Shown: in pieces, positions 60,728-64,000 of the stretch
Position numbering within the stretch: the first letter of the stretch is position 1
Layout: every line of letters begins with the position of its first letter
Source of the DNA: Streptomyces sp. Je 1-332
Lineage (GTDB): Bacteria > Actinomycetota > Actinomycetes > Streptomycetales > Streptomycetaceae
Direction of reading: 5' to 3'
DNA: 64,000 nucleotides
Assembly (NCBI RefSeq): GCF_040730185.1
Contig: NZ_CP160402.1
Location: forward strand, 1,488,001 to 1,552,000
The notes under the pieces: model-generated
Databases searched by the model: none
The model's input: only the letters and a program-made list of their open reading frames with translations
Told to the model about the DNA's origin: nothing
Program-made: the position numbers and the translations under genes

Positions 60728-63213
60728 GTACGGAGCCGGAAACCGCTGCCGCGGAGGAAGCGGAGGGGGCCGCCGCCGCGGAGGCTGACGGGGCAGGCGC
60801 CGCGGAGGCGGCCGGGGCGGGGACGCCGGAGGCCGAGGGCGCGGCAGGCACCGCCGGGTCCGACGGGGCAGCCGAAGCGGGCGGCTCTGCCGGAAGTGAC
60901 GCGCGCACCGCTGCCGCTGCGGAGGCGGACGGGGCCGGGACGCCGGCCGAGGGCGTGGCAGGCACCGCCGGGTCCGACGGGGCAGCCGAAGCGGGCGGCT
61001 CCGACGGGGCAGCCGAAGCGGGCGGGTCCGACGGGGCTGTCGAAGCGGGCGGCTCCGGCGAGGGAGCCTCGGCTGACGGCTCCGGCGGGCCTGAGGGTGC
61101 CGGTGGTAGCGATGCCGCCGCCGAGAGCAAGGAGCTCTCCGAGAGCGAGGCGGAGATCGCCGCCCAGCGGGAGCTTCAGGAGCGGATCGCCGAGCGGAAG
61201 GCCGCCAAGCAGGGGCCGGTGGACGCCGGGGCCAAGCTCAGCGGCAAGGCCGCCGATCTGCTGGCTGCCGTACGCGCGGTGGAGAGCGGGGAGAAGCCCG
61301 TCGCCAGCGCCTTCAGCGAGCCCGGACCCGCGCCCCGCAGGACCGCGCCGGAACCGGTGCGGCGGCCTCAGCCCGCCGTGGCGGCCGCATCGGGCCCCGG
61401 CGACGAAGCCGTGGAGGCGGTCCGTGCCGTGCTCGCCGACGGAGGGGCGCCCCCCACCCTCGCCGCACGGACGGCTGCCGTGCTCGGCGAAGGCGCCGAC
61501 GCCCGACTGCGCGACGATCCCTGGCAGTTGCTGTGGGTCGGCGGAGTGCGCACGGAGCAGGCCGACGGCTTCGCGCGGGCGCTGCTCGGCGCGGAGTGCG
61601 GCCCCGACGACGAGCGCAGGGGACGCGCGGTCACCGCCTGGCTCCTGGAGCAGGCGGCCGTCGCGGGGCACACGGCCCTGGACGCGGCGGCGCTCACCGC
61701 GGCGCTCGGACAGCGTGCCGTGCCCGATCCGGACGCGGCGGTGCAGAGCGCCATCGCGGAGGGCGACATCCTGGTCTTCCAGGACGCCATCGAGACACCC
61801 GGAGCGCCGGCCCCCGTACGGGAAGAGGGCGACGGCGAGGGTGAGGAGACCGAGCAGCCGGTCCGCGTCCTGGTCGGCCTCGAGCAGTACGCCCTCGCGG
61901 AGGAGAGCCTCGCCGACGGCCTCGCCCGGGTGATCAATTCCCTGCCGAAGGACGAGGCTTCGGGCCCGCAGGCCGCGGCATGGGAGTCCACGGCGGCCGG
62001 TGCGTCCGGTTCCACCGCCGAGCTGATCCGCGCGGTGGCCGGTCACGGCCTGGTCCTGCACACCGGCGGCGAGGCGGCACGCGCCGAGCCCGCCGCGCTG
62101 GTAAGGGCCGCCACGGGACTCGGCCTGCGGGCGTGGGCGGCCACGCACAGCTCCGCGGGCCGCCGGCACATCGCCCGGCTCACGGGCTCGGACGAGACGG
62201 GCACGGGCGAGACGGGCCCGGACGAGACGGGCCCGGGCGAAGGGCGCCCGGACGAGACGGGCGCCGTGACCGTGGCGGGGCTGCTCTCCGGGGCCGAAGG
62301 CCCGGGGCGGGACAGTGACGGAGCACTCGCCCTCGACCTCCTGGTGGTCCTCGACGCACCGCAACTGGACGTGGAGAGCGCCGCGATGCTGGTGGAGTCC
62401 CTGCCTGACGGCGCCCGCCTGGTCCTGAGCGGCGATCCGGGAGTGCTGTGGTCGGCGGGGCCCGGCCGGGTCTTCGCGGACCTCCTCGCGGCGCGCTGCT
62501 GCCCCCAGGTCGTCTCGCGCGTCCCGGACCCCGGCCCCATCGGAGAGCTCGTCTCCGGCATCGGCATCGGCGAGCTGAACCAGGTGGAGGCGCCGGGCAA
62601 GGAAGTCGTGATCGTCCCCGTGCGCGACGCGGGCGAGGCGGTCCACCGCACGGTGCAGCTCGTGGCGGACTCGGTGCCGCGGGCGATCGGGGTGCCCACG
62701 GAGGACACCCAGGTGATCACTCCTGGGCACGGCGGCGCGGCGGGCACGCGCGCGTTGAACACCGCGCTCAAGGAGCGGCTGAACCCCGGCCCCGGCCGGT
62801 TCGGCGGCTTCGACCCCGGCGACCGCGTCGCCCACGTCCCGGCGCCCGGGCGCACGACGCTGGGCCGCGTCCTGCGGGCCGACGCGCAGGGGCTGCACCT
62901 GGAGTGTGACGGCGCCCCCGTGGTCGTACCGAAGGAGCAGGTGGAGCAGACGGTGCGGCACGCCTGGGCGCTCACCGCGCACCAGGCAGTCGGCCTGAGC
63001 TGGCCCGCGGCGGTCGTGGTGCTGCCCGGCGACGCTACGGCGGCCTTGAGCAGGCCGTGGGTCTACACCGCGTTCAGCCGCGGCGAGCGGCACCTCTCGG
63101 TGGTCCAGGGAGCCGAGCAGGCGCTGCCGCGCGCGGTGGCGGAGATCCCCGCGAAGGCCCGCACGACGCGCCTCCAGACCCTCCTGCGCCCCCAGGTCCC
63201 CGCCACGGCCTGA
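60724..63213 (+). CDS. RecD2-like helicase homologue with degenerate ATPase motifs
   Basis: An 829-residue protein. Residues 1-135 are low-complexity Ala/Gly/Glu with repeats of the form SDGAAEAGG. Residues 225-355 match the RecD2 N-terminal helix-hairpin-helix region (DDPWQLLWVGGVRTEQADGFA, then EQAAVAGHTAL). The ATPase part follows, but Walker A is gone (VLHTGGEAARAEPA near 445), Walker B has Asp-Ala for Asp-Glu (LLVVLDAPQLD, 539-549) and GDPGVLW replaces GDPDQLP. The C-terminal motifs are better kept (WALTAHQAVGLSW, WVYTAFSRGERH). It probably binds DNA without hydrolysing ATP. The GTG start overlaps the aldo/keto reductase stop. Confidence 0.8.
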   Translation: MSTEPETAAAEEAEGAAAAEADGAGAAEAAGAGTPEAEGAAGTAGSDGAAEAGGSAGSDARTAAAAEADGAGTPAEGVAGTAGSDGAAEAGGSDGAAEAGGSDGAVEAGGSGEGASADGSGGPEGAGGSDAAAESKELSESEAEIAAQRELQERIAERKAAKQGPVDAGAKLSGKAADLLAAVRAVESGEKPVASAFSEPGPAPRRTAPEPVRRPQPAVAAASGPGDEAVEAVRAVLADGGAPPTLAARTAAVLGEGADARLRDDPWQLLWVGGVRTEQADGFARALLGAECGPDDERRGRAVTAWLLEQAAVAGHTALDAAALTAALGQRAVPDPDAAVQSAIAEGDILVFQDAIETPGAPAPVREEGDGEGEETEQPVRVLVGLEQYALAEESLADGLARVINSLPKDEASGPQAAAWESTAAGASGSTAELIRAVAGHGLVLHTGGEAARAEPAALVRAATGLGLRAWAATHSSAGRRHIARLTGSDETGTGETGPDETGPGEGRPDETGAVTVAGLLSGAEGPGRDSDGALALDLLVVLDAPQLDVESAAMLVESLPDGARLVLSGDPGVLWSAGPGRVFADLLAARCCPQVVSRVPDPGPIGELVSGIGIGELNQVEAPGKEVVIVPVRDAGEAVHRTVQLVADSVPRAIGVPTEDTQVITPGHGGAAGTRALNTALKERLNPGPGRFGGFDPGDRVAHVPAPGRTTLGRVLRADAQGLHLECDGAPVVVPKEQVEQTVRHAWALTAHQAVGLSWPAAVVVLPGDATAALSRPWVYTAFSRGERHLSVVQGAEQALPRAVAEIPAKARTTRLQTLLRPQVPATA
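60973..61053 (+). repeat. 27-bp tandem repeat inside the RecD2-like gene
   Basis: Three copies of a 27-bp unit beginning TCCGACGGGGC (60973, 61000, 61027), in frame, encoding SDGAAEAGG units. A longer piece that includes the unit also occurs near 60843-60887. Confidence 0.75.
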
Positions 63214-63232
63214 GGTGTGCCGTCCCGCGACT

Positions 63233-63263
63233 CCGGGTGACCGCCCTGACCGGCGGCACCCGG
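63233..63263. terminator. Bidirectional hairpin between convergent genes
   Basis: A 7-bp outer stem (63233-63239 with 63257-63263) around an inner CCGCC/GGCGG stem, followed on the plus strand by AAAAG. Confidence 0.6.
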
Positions 63264-63279
63264 AAAAGCGCTGCGGGGA

Positions 63280-64000
63280 TCAGCGATCCGCGTCCAGAGG
63301 GCTCCGGTCGTCCTCGATGTCGATCACGTCCACCTCGTCCACCTCGTCGGCGTCGTCGGCGTCATGGAGTTCCTCAAGGACCGCCACGGCGTCCCGGTCG
63401 ACGCGGACGCGGACTCCGGAGTCGATCCCGTCGTCGTCCGGGTCGTCGTCGAAGACCGCGCTGACGTCGAACCGGCACACGACGTGGTACGGGTCCGCGT
63501 GGTCGAAGGGGGCGTCCAGCCACTCCCCGGGCTCGGCGGGCTCGTCCGCCGCGGTGACCCAGAGCGTGGAGTCACCCTCCTCCAGACCGAACTCCTTGTG
63601 CCGGGAGGCGATTTCGTCCGGTTCGAACTCCCCGAAGAGAACGCCGAGCGCGGTGTGCACGCTGCTGCCGGCCGCCGCTGCCGCGGGGCTCTCGCCCGCC
63701 GTGCCCGAGTCGAGGTCCGCGATCCGCTGGGCCTGCGCGCGGAGCCGCTGCGGCTCCGCCACGGCGTAGTCCCTGCGGATCAGCACGCTGAGGGCGTTCG
63801 CCTCCTCCGGGCCCTGGTACGGGGGCAGCACACCGCTGTCCGAGGCGGGGATCTCGAAGGGGGTGACCTCGTCGTAGCGGTCGTAGAGGAGCTCGTCGTA
63901 CTCCTCGGCCGCGGCGGCAAGCTCGTTGAACGCTTCGTAGACGGCCGGGTCGTCCTCGCCCGTCCTGCGTTCGACCGCGGCAAGGTGACGGTCGAGCGCG
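63280..64000 (-). CDS. Acidic hypothetical protein (5' end outside window)
   Basis: A minus-strand frame that stays open from the right edge to a stop at 63280, giving at least 239 C-terminal residues. The visible part is soluble and acidic, with PAVYEAFNELAAAAEEYDELLYDRYDEVTPFE near its left limit, a central SSVHTALGVLFGEFEPDEIASRH and a C-terminal run of Asp and Glu with few basic residues. I see no catalytic motif, signal peptide or membrane segment and do not recognise the family. It is convergent with the RecD2-like gene. Confidence 0.75.
   Translation of the reverse strand, partial: ALDRHLAAVERRTGEDDPAVYEAFNELAAAAEEYDELLYDRYDEVTPFEIPASDSGVLPPYQGPEEANALSVLIRRDYAVAEPQRLRAQAQRIADLDSGTAGESPAAAAAGSSVHTALGVLFGEFEPDEIASRHKEFGLEEGDSTLWVTAADEPAEPGEWLDAPFDHADPYHVVCRFDVSAVFDDDPDDDGIDSGVRVRVDRDAVAVLEELHDADDADEVDEVDVIDIEDDRSPLDADR

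Noticed and set aside
60840..61056. Repeat tract in the RecD2-like gene as a mobile or CRISPR-like array
   Set aside because: The 27-bp units are directly adjacent, in frame and coding, so this is a protein repeat.
1..64000. tRNA, rRNA or CRISPR loci
   Set aside because: No T-loop signature with a matching acceptor stem, no rRNA sequence and no spaced direct repeats were found in the gaps between genes.

Overview
The window is a very GC-rich actinobacterial chromosome segment. A complete Pup-proteasome system, a mycothiol ligase (mshC), a gylR-gylCAB glycerol operon, many GTG starts and Streptomyces-type intergenic palindromes all point to Streptomyces. The gene order looks syntenic with the part of the S. 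coelicolor chromosome that holds its proteasome and gyl genes; that comparison is from memory, not from a search. I see no tRNA, rRNA, CRISPR array, insertion sequence or phage gene.

Layout. 1-12.1 kb: protein-fate locus. On the minus strand are a WYL regulator of PafB/PafC type (cut by the window edge), a cytosolic FKBP, a two-domain FKBP lipoprotein, pafA (Pup ligase), an MFS exporter divergent from a LacI-type regulator, prcA and prcB (20S core), a possible small gene, pup, dop and arc (ATPase ring). Together they encode the tag (Pup, ending GGQ), the deamidase that activates it (Dop), the ligase (PafA), the unfoldase (ARC) and the protease. 12.2-21.0 kb: a 3Fe-4S-type ferredoxin, a secreted protein, trmI, a site-2 protease with CBS domains, a RecB-like Fe-S nuclease, an orphan NarL-type response regulator and two tandem family-5 solute-binding lipoproteins without a permease. 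21.3-25.6 kb: a HAD hydrolase and metH. 25.9-31.0 kb: gylR and gylCAB (facilitator, kinase, glycerol-3-phosphate dehydrogenase). 31.2-34.8 kb: a nucleoside phosphorylase, an MTA/SAH-deaminase-type amidohydrolase, and a cytosolic sulfite-oxidase-like molybdoenzyme with a flavin/NAD reductase.

35.0-48.4 kb is the most distinctive part. A divergent MFS importer faces an 11-gene, tightly packed catabolic operon: aldehyde dehydrogenase, extradiol (VOC) dioxygenase, aspartate-dehydrogenase-like protein, alpha/beta hydrolase, cupin, two SDRs, a ThDP enzyme, a PDR/VanB-type reductase, a 74-residue protein and a Rieske oxygenase. MarR- and FadR-type regulators follow. A repeated TAAGCGCTTA-like palindrome lies in the divergent promoter. 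The operon encodes ring hydroxylation, ring cleavage and product processing, but I cannot match it to a named pathway; it is the best candidate for an undescribed system.

48.5-64 kb: a PAC2 protein, a secreted GH31 enzyme with NEW3 and NPCBM modules, mshC, a three-gene actinobacterial module (SCO1664-family kinase-like protein, DUF3090, histidine phosphatase), a CorA-type transporter, a ferritin-like protein, an LLM-class F420-type oxidoreductase, an aldo/keto reductase, a RecD2-like protein whose Walker motifs have decayed, and the 3' part of an acidic protein that runs off the right edge.
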